Below, in pieces: positions 8,341 to 16,314 of a stretch of DNA of 39,765 nt (position 1 is its first letter; every line of letters begins with the position of its first letter). The translations under genes and the position numbers were made by a program. The DNA comes from Pseudomonas sp. AFG_SD02_1510_Pfu_092. GTDB lineage: Bacteria > Pseudomonadota > Gammaproteobacteria > Pseudomonadales > Pseudomonadaceae. The stretch is from NCBI RefSeq assembly GCF_003331055.1, contig NZ_PUQD01000051.1:1-39765 (forward strand), read 5' to 3'. Below the pieces are notes generated by a model. That model was not told the origin of the DNA and did no database searches. It worked only from the letters and a program-made list of their open reading frames with translations.

Positions 8341-8941
8341 TTGCAATGTCCAAGGTGTCAATGGTGTGTTCGCGGCCGCCTCGGCCAATGCGGCCGGTGA
8401 CCTCGATATCGCGCTGTGCCAGTGGGTAAACGTCCAGAACGTCGCCCTCTGTCAGCAGGCCGCCGACGTAGAAACCGCCGACCGTCTCCAGGCTGATCGC
8501 CAAGGCCGTCATGTGGCGGGAGACGGGCCGGGCGTCATCCAAAAGCGCCGTCAGTTCCTTGTAAGTACCTTCGTCGATGCCCGCGTCGGAGACGCCGACC
8601 TTCAAGGCGAAGGTGCCGGGCACCCCCTGGGGAACCATGTTCCACCACTCGACCACCTCGATCAGGTAGCCAAACGGCTCGACCACGCGGCGCAGCGCGC
8701 CGATGGTCCCTTTGTGGGAGTGGATGTAGAACGATGACCGAATGACCGAGCGCTTGACCGCCTCCGACCATCGGTCGTCCCAGCGGTCGACCGACCACGC
8801 CCAGGCCAGCAGGTACAGCATTTCGGCCGGGCAGGTGTCGGGGTTGTAGAGGCGGCGCAGCATGGTCGCCAGTTCTTCCTTGGCGGCCGCTTCTATGGAG
8901 GCCTCCAGGGGCGTGCGGTTGTGCGGCAACAAACTGGCCAT
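8333..8941 (-). CDS. I: Baseplate/tail protein I (gpI)
   Basis: A 202-aa P2 gpI-family baseplate protein that links the baseplate wedge to the fibres. Its start ATG overlaps the gpJ stop (GAGTGATGG). The pattern YNPDTCPAEMLYLLAWAWSVD, RWSEAVKRSVIRSSF and HSHKGTIGALRRVVEPFG is diagnostic of the family. Last codons overlap the fibre start. A GTG three bases earlier is an alternative start. Confidence 0.93.
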   Translation of the reverse strand: MASLLPHNRTPLEASIEAAAKEELATMLRRLYNPDTCPAEMLYLLAWAWSVDRWDDRWSEAVKRSVIRSSFYIHSHKGTIGALRRVVEPFGYLIEVVEWWNMVPQGVPGTFALKVGVSDAGIDEGTYKELTALLDDARPVSRHMTALAISLETVGGFYVGGLLTEGDVLDVYPLAQRDIEVTGRIGRGGREHTIDTLDIANG

Positions 8942-9822
8942 CACTCACCCCGCTCGACGGTAAACCCCGTGCACCAGGCCGCTTGGGCCTTGGTCGGCCT
9001 GATATCCGCCCAGCCTTCCAGCTCCACGCGGCCAACCCCGTCGATATGGAGCTGGGCATCAACCGCCGAACGCGACACCTCAACACCCAGCCGTCGGCGG
9101 GGATTGATCCATGCAGCCAGGCGCGCCCTGCACTCAGCCAGTACGCCCTCGCTTTCCGGCCCGCTGCTGGCCATGTAGAGCTTGGCGTCGATCCGATACG
9201 GCAGGATTTGAGCCCCCTGCACCAACAGTCGATCCGCGACCGGGCGCACATCGTCGTCGTTCAGGTAGGCGGCCACCGTTGCCAGCAGCTCGGCCGAAGC
9301 CGTGCCGTCCCCCTCCAGGGCCAGCACCGTCACCTCGACCACCGCCGGCGACGGGCTTTCGGCCGTGGCGTCAGCCACCAGGCCGGAAGCGTTGCGGGCG
9401 TGCATGATGTAGCTGTTACGGGGGCCGGCCGTGGTCAGCCCCTCGTAAACCAGCTGCACCCGCTCGCGCAAGGCGTCATCCGCCTCGAGCACCTGGGGCT
9501 GCGGCGGTACCGCCGTCAGATCCTCGGCCTGGACTACCAGGCGCGACAGGTTGACGTTGGCCGCCAGCTGGTCGAGGTCGGCACCCACGGCATAGGCCAG
9601 CATCAGCGCCTTGGCCGCGTCATTGACGCGCGAGCGGTTGAGCAGCTTGCCGTAGGCCCCAACCTCCAGCAGCTTGGTCACCGGGTCGCTCTCCAGGGGC
9701 GCGCTCCAGTTGTCGCCCATGTGCGCCCGGAAGGTCGCCAGGTCGGCCTGATACAGCGCCTCAAAATCCAGGTCTTCCAGCACCTGCGGCACTGGCAACT
9801 GGGATAGGTCGATTGCGCTCAT
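8941..9822 (-). CDS. J: Baseplate assembly protein J (gpJ)
   Basis: A 293-aa P2 gpJ / Mu gp47-type baseplate wedge protein. Start MSAIDLSQLPVPQVLEDLDF is the usual gpJ opening. A central domain (GPRNSYIMHARNASG, VVEVTVLALEGDG, YLNDDDVRPVADRLLVQ) and a C-terminal domain (ARLAAWINPRRRLGVEVSRS) match the family. It overlaps gpW by 4 bp and gpI by one codon. Confidence 0.95.
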   Translation of the reverse strand: MSAIDLSQLPVPQVLEDLDFEALYQADLATFRAHMGDNWSAPLESDPVTKLLEVGAYGKLLNRSRVNDAAKALMLAYAVGADLDQLAANVNLSRLVVQAEDLTAVPPQPQVLEADDALRERVQLVYEGLTTAGPRNSYIMHARNASGLVADATAESPSPAVVEVTVLALEGDGTASAELLATVAAYLNDDDVRPVADRLLVQGAQILPYRIDAKLYMASSGPESEGVLAECRARLAAWINPRRRLGVEVSRSAVDAQLHIDGVGRVELEGWADIRPTKAQAAWCTGFTVERGE

Positions 9823-10145
9823 GCACTCACCTCAAATACAACGCTGTCACCGAGATAGGCGCCCGACAGCGACAGCGTGACCTGCCCGCCAAGGACCGCC
9901 ACCACGCGCACGCGCTCCAGCTTCAAACGCGGCTCCCAGCGCCCCAGGGCGCGCGCCACCTCGGCCTGTACCGCGCTTTTCCAGCCGTCATTGACCGGCA
10001 GGTCGACGTAACGGCGTAGGTTGCTGCCGTATTCCGGGCGCATCCGCCGGCTACCGACAGGCGTTGTCAGAATGTCCTCAATGGACTGTTTCAGGTGGGC
10101 AACGCCGGATAGCGGCTGCCCGGTGCGACGATCCAGCCCAATCAT
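9819..10145 (-). CDS. W: Baseplate wedge protein W (gp25/lysozyme-like fold)
   Basis: A 108-aa P2 gpW / T4 gp25 homologue. Features: MIGLDRRTGQPLSG opening, HLKQSIEDILTTPVGSRRMRPEYGS and a basic end. The TxxGxRxMRPEYGS motif is characteristic. Proteins of this family form the core of the baseplate wedge. It ends in an ATGA-type overlap with gpJ. Confidence 0.95.
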   Translation of the reverse strand: MIGLDRRTGQPLSGVAHLKQSIEDILTTPVGSRRMRPEYGSNLRRYVDLPVNDGWKSAVQAEVARALGRWEPRLKLERVRVVAVLGGQVTLSLSGAYLGDSVVFEVSA

Positions 10146-10149
10146 GGCG

Positions 10150-10359
10150 TTACTCCGCCGGCGTCAGGCGCTCGAAATCGGCGTGCGCCTCCAGGCAGGC
10201 CAGCGCCTCGGCGTCGTCCTCGTCGACCTGCAGCTTGCTGCCGACCACGTTCAGCACACGCTCGCCCACGATCACCACGCGGGAACTGAAAACCGTGTCG
10301 CGGTAGGTCACCGACGCCGGCGTGCGGGGCTCGACATCCGTGGGTTTCTTGGTAGCCAT
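10150..10359 (-). CDS. Small unknown phage protein (69 aa)
   Basis: No recognised domain. It is an acidic, beta-rich protein (VTYRDTVFSSRVVIVGERV, then an acidic LQVDEDDAEALACLEAH helix). Ribosome site CTGGAGGG stands before the ATG, downstream of a hairpin. Only 4 bp separate it from gpW, so it is co-translated with baseplate genes. A baseplate accessory role is possible but not shown. Confidence 0.7.
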   Translation of the reverse strand: MATKKPTDVEPRTPASVTYRDTVFSSRVVIVGERVLNVVGSKLQVDEDDAEALACLEAHADFERLTPAE

Positions 10360-10377
10360 AGGCCCTCCAGAAATGAC

Positions 10378-10400
10378 AAAGCCCGCAAACGCGGGCCTTT
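10378..10400 (-). terminator. Terminator-like hairpin upstream of the 69-aa gene
   Basis: Stem AAAGCCCGC / GCGGGC-C-TTT with AAAC loop. The minus strand continues TTTGTCATTT and then CTGGAG. It overlaps the long-frame stop of the upstream gene. Confidence 0.65.
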
Positions 10401-10722
10401 AGGGGTTGATGATTGGGGTTACAGATTCACCACCGGGACGGTGGCCAGGGCGCTCTTGAGCGTACTGGCCAGCACCTTGGGGTCGACGTTGCCCGATTAT
10501 GTTCAGGGTGACCTGCGGCGCCGCCTGCTTGCGCGCGAAGCCGCCGTGCGAAAGAGCCATACACAGGCCCTCGGCCATTTCGGCCGGATCGATATTGGCT
10601 GCCACGCGCTCCCAGGCCTGACGCATGCGAAAGCGGTCATACACCTGGTCAATCTGCTGCTCGATCAGCTTGGCCACCGTGAAGCGGTCAGGCTTCGCCG
10701 GCAGCGTTTCAAGTTGGCTCAT
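10399..10722 (-). CDS. Unknown late protein, apparently frameshifted near its 3' end
   Basis: A 107-aa reading frame between gpV and the 69-aa gene. Residues 1-76 look like normal protein (FTVAKLIEQQIDQVYDRF, WERVAANIDPAEMAEGL). From the GGG near 10490 the annotated frame becomes Arg/Gly/Pro-rich with poor codon bias. The +1 frame is protein-like with strong G/C-ending codons (GNVDPKVLASTLKSALATV, then PVVNL) and stops at 10419. One surplus G would explain this, either as a sequencing or assembly indel, a real mutation, or programmed frameshifting. No function recognised. Confidence 0.6.
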   Translation of the reverse strand: MSQLETLPAKPDRFTVAKLIEQQIDQVYDRFRMRQAWERVAANIDPAEMAEGLCMALSHGGFARKQAAPQVTLNIIGQRRPQGAGQYAQERPGHRPGGESVTPIINP

Positions 10723-10729
10723 GACGTTC

Positions 10730-11290
10730 TCAGTGCTTGTGATTGGCCGTGTTACCGGCCGTGTCGATGATCCGGCCGCCGCCGTTGATATCGCCCGTTA
10801 CTAGTAACGTGCCATTGATGGTGACGGGGCCGTTGATGGTGACCGCGCCGGACTTGGCGACAATCGCGTTATCCGTAACGACCACCTCGCTGCCGCCGAC
10901 CTTGATCTTGGCCGTGCCGCTGGGGAGCGTGATGGTGTAGGTCTTGGCCTGCCAGTCGTAGACCAGCGAACCGCCATCATCGAACCGCCACGCCTCGACA
11001 TGGTCGCGATTGTCCGGCGGCGCGCCAGCGTTGCCGTACAGGCCCGGCACGAACGTGCCCTGGGCGGGTTCACCGCTCGGGCTGATCAGCGCGCCCTGCT
11101 CGCCCAGGCTTGGCACACGCCAGTGGCGGGCCTTGCCGGCGGCCAGGGCATGCCAGCGCACCCAGGCGCTCACCCAATCGCCCCCATCGGTGACGCGCAC
11201 CCGGGCGGCCGCCAGATCGACAGCCACCACGTAGCAAGGAATCACCAGACCAGCCAATAGGCGGTCGTGCTGCGCTACGGCGTAGGTCAT
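10730..11290 (-). CDS. V: Baseplate spike protein V (gpV)
   Basis: A 186-aa membrane-piercing spike of the P2 gpV / Mu gp45 family. An N-terminal OB-like domain (RLLAGLVIPCYVVAVDLAAAR, VRVTDGGDWVSAWVRW) is followed by a triple-stranded beta-helix-like stretch of short repeated strands (AVTINGPVTINGTLLVTG). The last residues are HKH. In P2 gpV an H-x-H motif at the tip co-ordinates an iron ion, and the same arrangement is visible here. It begins the baseplate gene block. Confidence 0.94.
   Translation of the reverse strand: MTYAVAQHDRLLAGLVIPCYVVAVDLAAARVRVTDGGDWVSAWVRWHALAAGKARHWRVPSLGEQGALISPSGEPAQGTFVPGLYGNAGAPPDNRDHVEAWRFDDGGSLVYDWQAKTYTITLPSGTAKIKVGGSEVVVTDNAIVAKSGAVTINGPVTINGTLLVTGDINGGGRIIDTAGNTANHKH
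10797..10808. repeat. GTTAC palindrome site 3 (2-nt spacer TA)
   Basis: GTTAC-TA-GTAAC flanked by C and G. It lies in the beta-helix part of gpV. A second near-match, GTTATCCGTAAC, is at 10868-10879. Confidence 0.8.
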
Positions 11291-11829
11291 CCGAGTTCCT
11301 CCGGCGGCCGGTACTGGGACTCATTGCCAGGCCCGGTGTCCGGGTAGAAGGCAAAGAGCAGCGAGCCCGGCGGCTGATCATCCCAAAGCCATTCGGTATC
11401 TCCGAGGTAAAGCACATGCCGCCACTGCACCGTCCAGGCGGCGCACTGCAGCAGCTCGGGGATAGACTCCGACGGCACGGCGTGCACATCTTGGGCGGCG
11501 TCGACGCAATCGACTCCCCAATACTGATCATCCAACAGCCTGACCAGCTTGGCCGCCAGAATGGCCGCCTGCAGATGCGCCTGATCACGGTCAGACTCGA
11601 CCAGCACACAGGCCTCAAACGACGCCATGACCGCCGTTCGCCCGTCACCCGGATTAGGCCCAGGGGCCAGACCAGACAAGGCGAAGTACAGCGCCGGCAT
11701 GGGCAACCCTTCTTGCAGCTTGGGGTAGCACTGCACATCGACCACCTGGGGCATGGCCTCGCGCATGATCGCCTCCATGGCGGCATGCAGCTCGGCCACC
11801 TCAGGCAAGGATATCGGCTGTTCGCTCAT
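11287..11829 (-). CDS. Putative tail terminator / head-tail completion protein
   Basis: A 180-aa protein between the head-tail joining protein and gpV, where tail completion or terminator proteins usually lie. Visible features: MPQVVDVQCYPKLQEGLPMP near the start, a strand pattern around FEACVLVESDRDQ, a helix HLQAAILAAKLVRLLDD and an aromatic segment WTVQWRHVLYLGD. Length and pattern resemble Gp37-type tail terminators, but no catalytic or signature motif fixes the call. It overlaps both neighbours. Confidence 0.6.
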   Translation of the reverse strand: MSEQPISLPEVAELHAAMEAIMREAMPQVVDVQCYPKLQEGLPMPALYFALSGLAPGPNPGDGRTAVMASFEACVLVESDRDQAHLQAAILAAKLVRLLDDQYWGVDCVDAAQDVHAVPSESIPELLQCAAWTVQWRHVLYLGDTEWLWDDQPPGSLLFAFYPDTGPGNESQYRPPEELG

Positions 11830-12184
11830 GCTTGACCTTTAGGACCAGGGCGACCCAGCCCGAGCCGTCAGGCTCAGGCCGCACCACCTCATAGCGACCG
11901 CCACCACCCGAGGCCGGCAGGTCGATTACCAGAATCGAACCATTGGGCAGGGTCTTGGCTACATCGGCCGGGACGTTAAACCGTGGCTCGGCCACGCTGT
12001 CGGCGTTGACCTGTACGCCCAGGGCACTCTTGCCGCCCTTGGCTCCCACTTGCGGGTCAACCAGGGGATTCTCGAAGGTGCCCATGATCGCGGTACCGCC
12101 CTCCAAGGTCGCGCGGTCGCCCACACGATCAAGGATTCGGGTACTGCGGACGGCCATGCGCTCGCGAAAGCTTGCCCGCGCCAT
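11801..12184 (-). CDS. Head-tail joining protein (lambda gpFII-like)
   Basis: A 127-aa protein with a helical basic N-terminus (ASFRERMAVRSTRILDRVGD) followed by beta strands ending in GRYEVVRPEPDGSGWVALVLK. This order and the final GWVALVL strand resemble lambda FII / Phage_attach proteins that complete the head for tail joining. The ATG overlaps the decoration protein stop by one base (TAATG). Confidence 0.7.
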   Translation of the reverse strand: MARASFRERMAVRSTRILDRVGDRATLEGGTAIMGTFENPLVDPQVGAKGGKSALGVQVNADSVAEPRFNVPADVAKTLPNGSILVIDLPASGGGGRYEVVRPEPDGSGWVALVLKVKHERTADILA

Positions 12185-12498
12185 TACTGCACAATCAGCA
12201 CAGTGCCGAAGCCGTTGACCACGTTAGCGGTCAGCTTGCCGAACGGCTTGGAATCTGCGGTTTCTGGCGGCACCAGTTGGCCGTCCAGCACGTTGACCTT
12301 GCTGCCAGCCAGCAGGCCGGCGGCGGCTGGCACATCCCATTCGCCGCTGGTGTGGTAGGTGATGGACGCGCCCTTCGAGCCGCTTTGCAGCGGAATCACA
12401 GCCAGATCGCCAATCACCTGCGGGATACCAGCGACAGACCCGCCAGTCGGTGCCGGCAGGGTCACGGTCTTGCCGTTGCTCACATAGTTAGTACTCAT
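12184..12498 (-). CDS. Capsid decoration/cement protein (DUF2190 type)
   Basis: A 104-aa, mostly beta protein placed directly after the capsid gene. Features: SNGKTVTLPAPTGGSVAGIP, then VIGDLAVIPLQSGSKGAS, then GLLAGSKVNVLDGQLVPPE. This matches the DUF2190 family, which coats and stabilises heads. Ribosome site CTGGAG follows a hairpin in the gap after the capsid gene, an arrangement that could set its high expression. Confidence 0.8.
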   Translation of the reverse strand: MSTNYVSNGKTVTLPAPTGGSVAGIPQVIGDLAVIPLQSGSKGASITYHTSGEWDVPAAAGLLAGSKVNVLDGQLVPPETADSKPFGKLTANVVNGFGTVLIVQ

Positions 12499-12524
12499 GG
12501 TTTCTCATGCTCCAGAAACAACAA

Positions 12525-12542
12525 ACCCCGCAAGCGCGGGGT
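12525..12542 (-). terminator. Terminator-like hairpin between capsid and decoration genes
   Basis: Stem ACCCCGC / GCGGGGT with a 4-nt loop, followed on the minus strand by TTTGTTGTTT and CTGGAG. Confidence 0.65.
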
Positions 12543-12564
12543 GTTATGGGTAACGCCAGGGCGA

Positions 12565-14622
12565 TCAGTTCGCGCCGGTCGACTTGTTCAGGCCACGGGC
12601 ATCGAGCGCCGAAACGCCGGCATCAATTCGCACCTTGGTGGCCACGCCATCGCTGGTGAAACCTTCTTGCGTCTCGAAATACGGCTGCTCGATGCCGTCC
12701 AGATACGCCACTTCGACGGTGTCCGAACCCTGCTTGGCCGCCATGTAGTAAGCGCTGGCCGATGCCGCGTCCAGGCGCGGCTCACCGATCACCTGGGCGA
12801 AACCGCGAATCGGGTTATCGATGCCGGCGTTGCTGTCAGTCCCCGGCGCCGATGCCGAGTTGATGATTTGCTTGGCCTTGTCTTCCAGTGCCACCGGGCA
12901 GATCACAAAGGCCGGTTGAATGTTCAGCGGGCGAGGCTTGGCGCCTTTGGCCACGACCGCCTGCTGCAGGCGCATGGCCGTCTTGGCCGCGCTCAAGGCC
13001 TCCATCGACATCTTGGAGCCAGCACTGAACAGGTTGTTACGGGTCGCGTCGAACAGCGGCTTACCGTCGCGCATTTTCGGGCCGTCGATCAGAAGGGCAT
13101 ACACCAGATCACCGATGGTTGCCCGTGCCGCCTGCCCCATCAGGGTCGGAATGCGCGTCAGCGCGTCGAGGTCATCGTTGATGATGGCCTGACGGTCGAT
13201 GCTGAAAATCTCGCCGTAGGTGGCCAACTGGATGGTTTCCCCGGTGTCGCCCAGGGTGATGTGCTTGTATTCCGCGCCTGGCTTCACCTCACGCAGCGAA
13301 GAGAACTGACCCAGGCCTACACGGTTGGAAACCTTGAAGTCACCGAGACGGCCTTTCTTGGTCCACAGATGGTAGGTTTCATCTGCATTCTCCCAGCCCG
13401 CCAGCAAGGACTTGTAAGCGGCATCCATCAGGATGCGGCCGAAGTCGCTGGAAGTGTGAGTGAAGGCCATGCCGACCATGTTCACGATGTTATGGCTCGA
13501 CACGTTGATGCCGCGACCATCCAGCGAAGCACGGGCCAGCTCGCGCAGGTTCATATGGTTGTAGCGGTTGTCGGGCTGCAGCTCACCGAGGCCGATTCGG
13601 GCGTACAGCGAAGCGCGCACCGAGTCGCCCACCAAGTTGCCGTTGGTGACATGGCCCGGGTGAATGATGGATCCGGTCGGAGTGGTCGCCTGGCCGATGG
13701 CGGCCAGCAGCCTGGCATTGGCCTGTTCGACGGTGCAGCTGGTGTCATTCAGGCAAGTATCGCGTAGCGCAGCATGCGCAGCGAACGGGGCGAACGCGGC
13801 AGTGATACCGGTTCGGCGCGTGCCCTCGGCAGCCAGCACCCGCGCCTGGATTTGCTCGACGGTTTCGACAGGGTGCTGTGGCGGGGTGGCTGGTGGAGTC
13901 GCGGGAGGAACGACGGTGGTCGAACCCTGGGGAGCAAAGAACTGTTGGGCAGCAGTGGGCATGTTGATGAAATCCTTGTAACGGTTGGAAGTGATTTTGC
14001 CGAACGCCTCGACCGGGTCCAGCAGTACGTCGGCAAAGCCCAGGGCGACAGCCTGGGTGCCGGTCATCCAGGTTTCAGCGCTCAGCAGTCCGTCGATTTC
14101 CTCGGCGGTCTTGCCGGTCTTTTCGGTGTAGGCGGCTGTCATGCTGGCCCCGAACATGTCCAGCTGGTCGGCATAGCTGCGCATGGCCTCGGCGTTGCCA
14201 CCCTGGATGCCCCAGGGCTTGTGAATCATGATCATGGCGTTGGCCGGAATGCGGACCTCGTCGCAGGCCATCAGCACCACACTACCCATGCTCGCCGCCA
14301 ATGCCACAACGGTGCCGACCTTGCGGGCCTTGTGGTGCTTGAGCAGGTTGTAGATGGCCATGCCCTCGAACACCGCACCGCCAGGGCAATTGAAGCGCAG
14401 ATTGATCTGTGACACGTCACCGAGCGCGCGCAGGTCGTTGGCGAACTGCTGCGCGGTAATCCCCTCTGCCCCGATTTCACCGAATAGGTCCAGCTCTACG
14501 CTGCCGACCTGAACGCCGGCGCGCATGCTGTACCAGCTACTCGCCGGATTGGTTACCGTTCCCGTCGACCCTTGTGGCGGCATCCACATCGGCGGGCTCT
14601 TTGTTGCCATCGGTTGGTTCAT
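12565..14622 (-). CDS. Fused ClpP-like prohead protease and major capsid protein
   Basis: A 685-aa single polypeptide. Residues about 35-215 are a ClpP/S49-type serine protease: INLRFNCPGGAVFEG, the nucleophile region ALAASMGSVVLMA (Ser111), MIHKPWG (His134) and ETWMTGTQAVALGFAD. A Pro-rich linker (about 225-250) and a helical scaffold-like segment (about 250-315) lead to the capsid domain (about 330-685), with LATYGEIFSIDRQAIINDD and MGQAARATIGDLVYALL as in Mu gpT / HK97-fold capsids. In most phages protease, scaffold and capsid are separate genes. Here they must be released by self-cleavage. The start overlaps the end of portal by 86 bp. A later ATG is possible. Confidence 0.9.
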   Translation of the reverse strand: MNQPMATKSPPMWMPPQGSTGTVTNPASSWYSMRAGVQVGSVELDLFGEIGAEGITAQQFANDLRALGDVSQINLRFNCPGGAVFEGMAIYNLLKHHKARKVGTVVALAASMGSVVLMACDEVRIPANAMIMIHKPWGIQGGNAEAMRSYADQLDMFGASMTAAYTEKTGKTAEEIDGLLSAETWMTGTQAVALGFADVLLDPVEAFGKITSNRYKDFINMPTAAQQFFAPQGSTTVVPPATPPATPPQHPVETVEQIQARVLAAEGTRRTGITAAFAPFAAHAALRDTCLNDTSCTVEQANARLLAAIGQATTPTGSIIHPGHVTNGNLVGDSVRASLYARIGLGELQPDNRYNHMNLRELARASLDGRGINVSSHNIVNMVGMAFTHTSSDFGRILMDAAYKSLLAGWENADETYHLWTKKGRLGDFKVSNRVGLGQFSSLREVKPGAEYKHITLGDTGETIQLATYGEIFSIDRQAIINDDLDALTRIPTLMGQAARATIGDLVYALLIDGPKMRDGKPLFDATRNNLFSAGSKMSMEALSAAKTAMRLQQAVVAKGAKPRPLNIQPAFVICPVALEDKAKQIINSASAPGTDSNAGIDNPIRGFAQVIGEPRLDAASASAYYMAAKQGSDTVEVAYLDGIEQPYFETQEGFTSDGVATKVRIDAGVSALDARGLNKSTGAN

Positions 14623-16105
14623 TTCCTTGTTTTATCCCGTAGGTCTGGTGGTAGTAATCCGAGCTAAAGACAAGCCCGGCCTCTCGGTTTTGCTGGATTT
14701 CCGCTGTGCGGGACGCCTTGAGTTCCGAGGGGTTGCGTTGACGCGAGCGCGCCACCTCGGCCTCGTCGGCAAAGCCGGCTTTGACCAGAAGCTCCCACGC
14801 GGTCGCCTCATGCACTGGGTTGATCCAGGGCATGACAGGCCCCTGATAAAACGCCCCGTAGAGCGTCAGGGGGTTAACGTCTGGCGGCAGCTTGAGGTGA
14901 CCACTCATAACCGCCATACGCAGCCAGGCGCGGTACACCGGCCGGCACCAGTAGTCGATAAACTCGTGCTGCAGCAGGTCGTAACCCAGCTGCCCCTCGA
15001 CCAGTTCCTGGCGTTGCGCCGAATAGGTGCCGTCGTAACTGCGGGCCACGCTCGAATAGGTGCTGCGCGCGCCGGCGGCAATGGCTTTGAGCTGACCATT
15101 GCGGAACCCTTCAAGGAACGGGCTCGGCCGGTTGCTCTCGACCGTGCCCACTTCCTCGCCAGGCAGCAGGTTGTCAAACACCATGCCGGGCGCGAAGTTG
15201 AACGACCGGTGCGCCTGCTGCTGGCCAACGCCGGGCATCACGAAATCGTCAGGCGTGCCTTTCTTGATGTACATAACGAGGGCAGCGCTGATCCGCGCGG
15301 CCACGCGCTCGCTTTCTTCGTAATCCTTGATATCCGCCAGGCGGATCAGGACCGAATGCAGTAGCGGCACGCCCCGGTTTTGTCCAATGCGCTTGCGGTG
15401 GGCGATGTGAATCATCTGCTCGGCCGGCACACGCTTGGTGCTTTGTCCAAAGCTCAGCGACCCGAGATTGCCGGGGTGCTCCTTGAGCAAGTGATAGGCC
15501 TTGACGCGGCGCCAGGCGTTGCGCTCCACGCCCTGGACAATGCCATTGCTGAAATCGTTGTAGCCAAGGGGCAAGTAGTCTGGCTCCAACAGCTCCAGGG
15601 CAAAGGGCACGCTTGTCAGATGCTCATAGCCGGGCACGCTGCCCTGTAGCATCTGCGCCAACGCCTCGCCGTCTCGCAACCAGGTGCGACACACCAGGCG
15701 CTCGACCTGCGGCCGGGTCAGTTCGCCGGATGCCTCGGGCTTGAGCGACCATTCCGCCCATGCTGCTTTGATCGCCTCAGCAAACGCGGTATGCACCGTG
15801 CCGTCGTAACGCAACGGGATAGGCTCGACAGCGATGCCTGGACCGCCCACAACGCGCTCGTCCATGCGATCAAACAGGCCTGTGACGAGGTCGTGGTTCT
15901 CCTCCAGGGCGCGGACTTGCTCACGGATGGACTGCAAGGCCGGCTGCAGGGCCGCATCAGCGCTGCGCGTCTCGCGTATCGCCTTGTGAGTCCGTGAGGG
16001 CCTGGCGGCCTCGTAGGCCATGATCACGCTACGGGCGTGCATGCGCTCCAGGGCCGCCTTGGGCGCCCAAGGCGCAATGGCACGGTCCAGCAGTTCCCCG
16101 ATCAT
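14537..16105 (-). CDS. B: Portal protein (lambda gpB family)
   Basis: A 522-aa portal, forming the dodecameric ring for DNA passage and tail attachment. Start MIGELLDRAIAPWAPKAALE overlaps the connector stop as ATGA. Signatures: YEAARPSRTHKAIR (typically YxAA.P.R), DRMDERVVGGPGI, WLRDGEALAQML, MIHIAHRKRIGQNRGVPLL and GSWEDT-like turns are absent. The C-terminal SSYSSVARSYDGTYSAQRQEL type sequence is present as TYSSVARSYDGTYSAQ. Length matches lambda B (533 aa). Confidence 0.95.
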   Translation of the reverse strand: MIGELLDRAIAPWAPKAALERMHARSVIMAYEAARPSRTHKAIRETRSADAALQPALQSIREQVRALEENHDLVTGLFDRMDERVVGGPGIAVEPIPLRYDGTVHTAFAEAIKAAWAEWSLKPEASGELTRPQVERLVCRTWLRDGEALAQMLQGSVPGYEHLTSVPFALELLEPDYLPLGYNDFSNGIVQGVERNAWRRVKAYHLLKEHPGNLGSLSFGQSTKRVPAEQMIHIAHRKRIGQNRGVPLLHSVLIRLADIKDYEESERVAARISAALVMYIKKGTPDDFVMPGVGQQQAHRSFNFAPGMVFDNLLPGEEVGTVESNRPSPFLEGFRNGQLKAIAAGARSTYSSVARSYDGTYSAQRQELVEGQLGYDLLQHEFIDYWCRPVYRAWLRMAVMSGHLKLPPDVNPLTLYGAFYQGPVMPWINPVHEATAWELLVKAGFADEAEVARSRQRNPSELKASRTAEIQQNREAGLVFSSDYYHQTYGIKQGNEPTDGNKEPADVDAATRVDGNGNQSGE

Positions 16106-16314
16106 CTGAACACCGCCAAGGAATGCCCCGAACGGCCCCGGCGGGCCTCGGCCGATACCCGGCGCTCCCATTCCAGACGGCCGGCGCGAATCTGCGGAAG
16201 TTCCGCCATCGTCATACGTCGGCCGTTGATTTGTACGTCCCTACCCCCCTCCAGCAGGTCGCGCTCGGCCTGCAGGTAGATATCGACCATGTCCTGCGCA
16301 GTTGTTACAGCCAT
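16102..16314 (-). CDS. W: Head-tail connector (lambda gpW-like)
   Basis: A 70-aa protein between large terminase and portal, the position and size of lambda gpW (68 aa), which plugs the portal. Start MAVTTAQDMVDIYLQAERDL has AGGAGG 7 nt upstream. AERDLLEGGRDVQINGRRMT followed by a basic C-terminus fits the family. It overlaps terminase by 10 bp and portal by 4 bp. Confidence 0.88.
   Translation of the reverse strand: MAVTTAQDMVDIYLQAERDLLEGGRDVQINGRRMTMAELPQIRAGRLEWERRVSAEARRGRSGHSLAVFR

Noticed and set aside
12172..13767. 531-codon plus-strand frame
   Set aside because: Shadow of the capsid and decoration genes.
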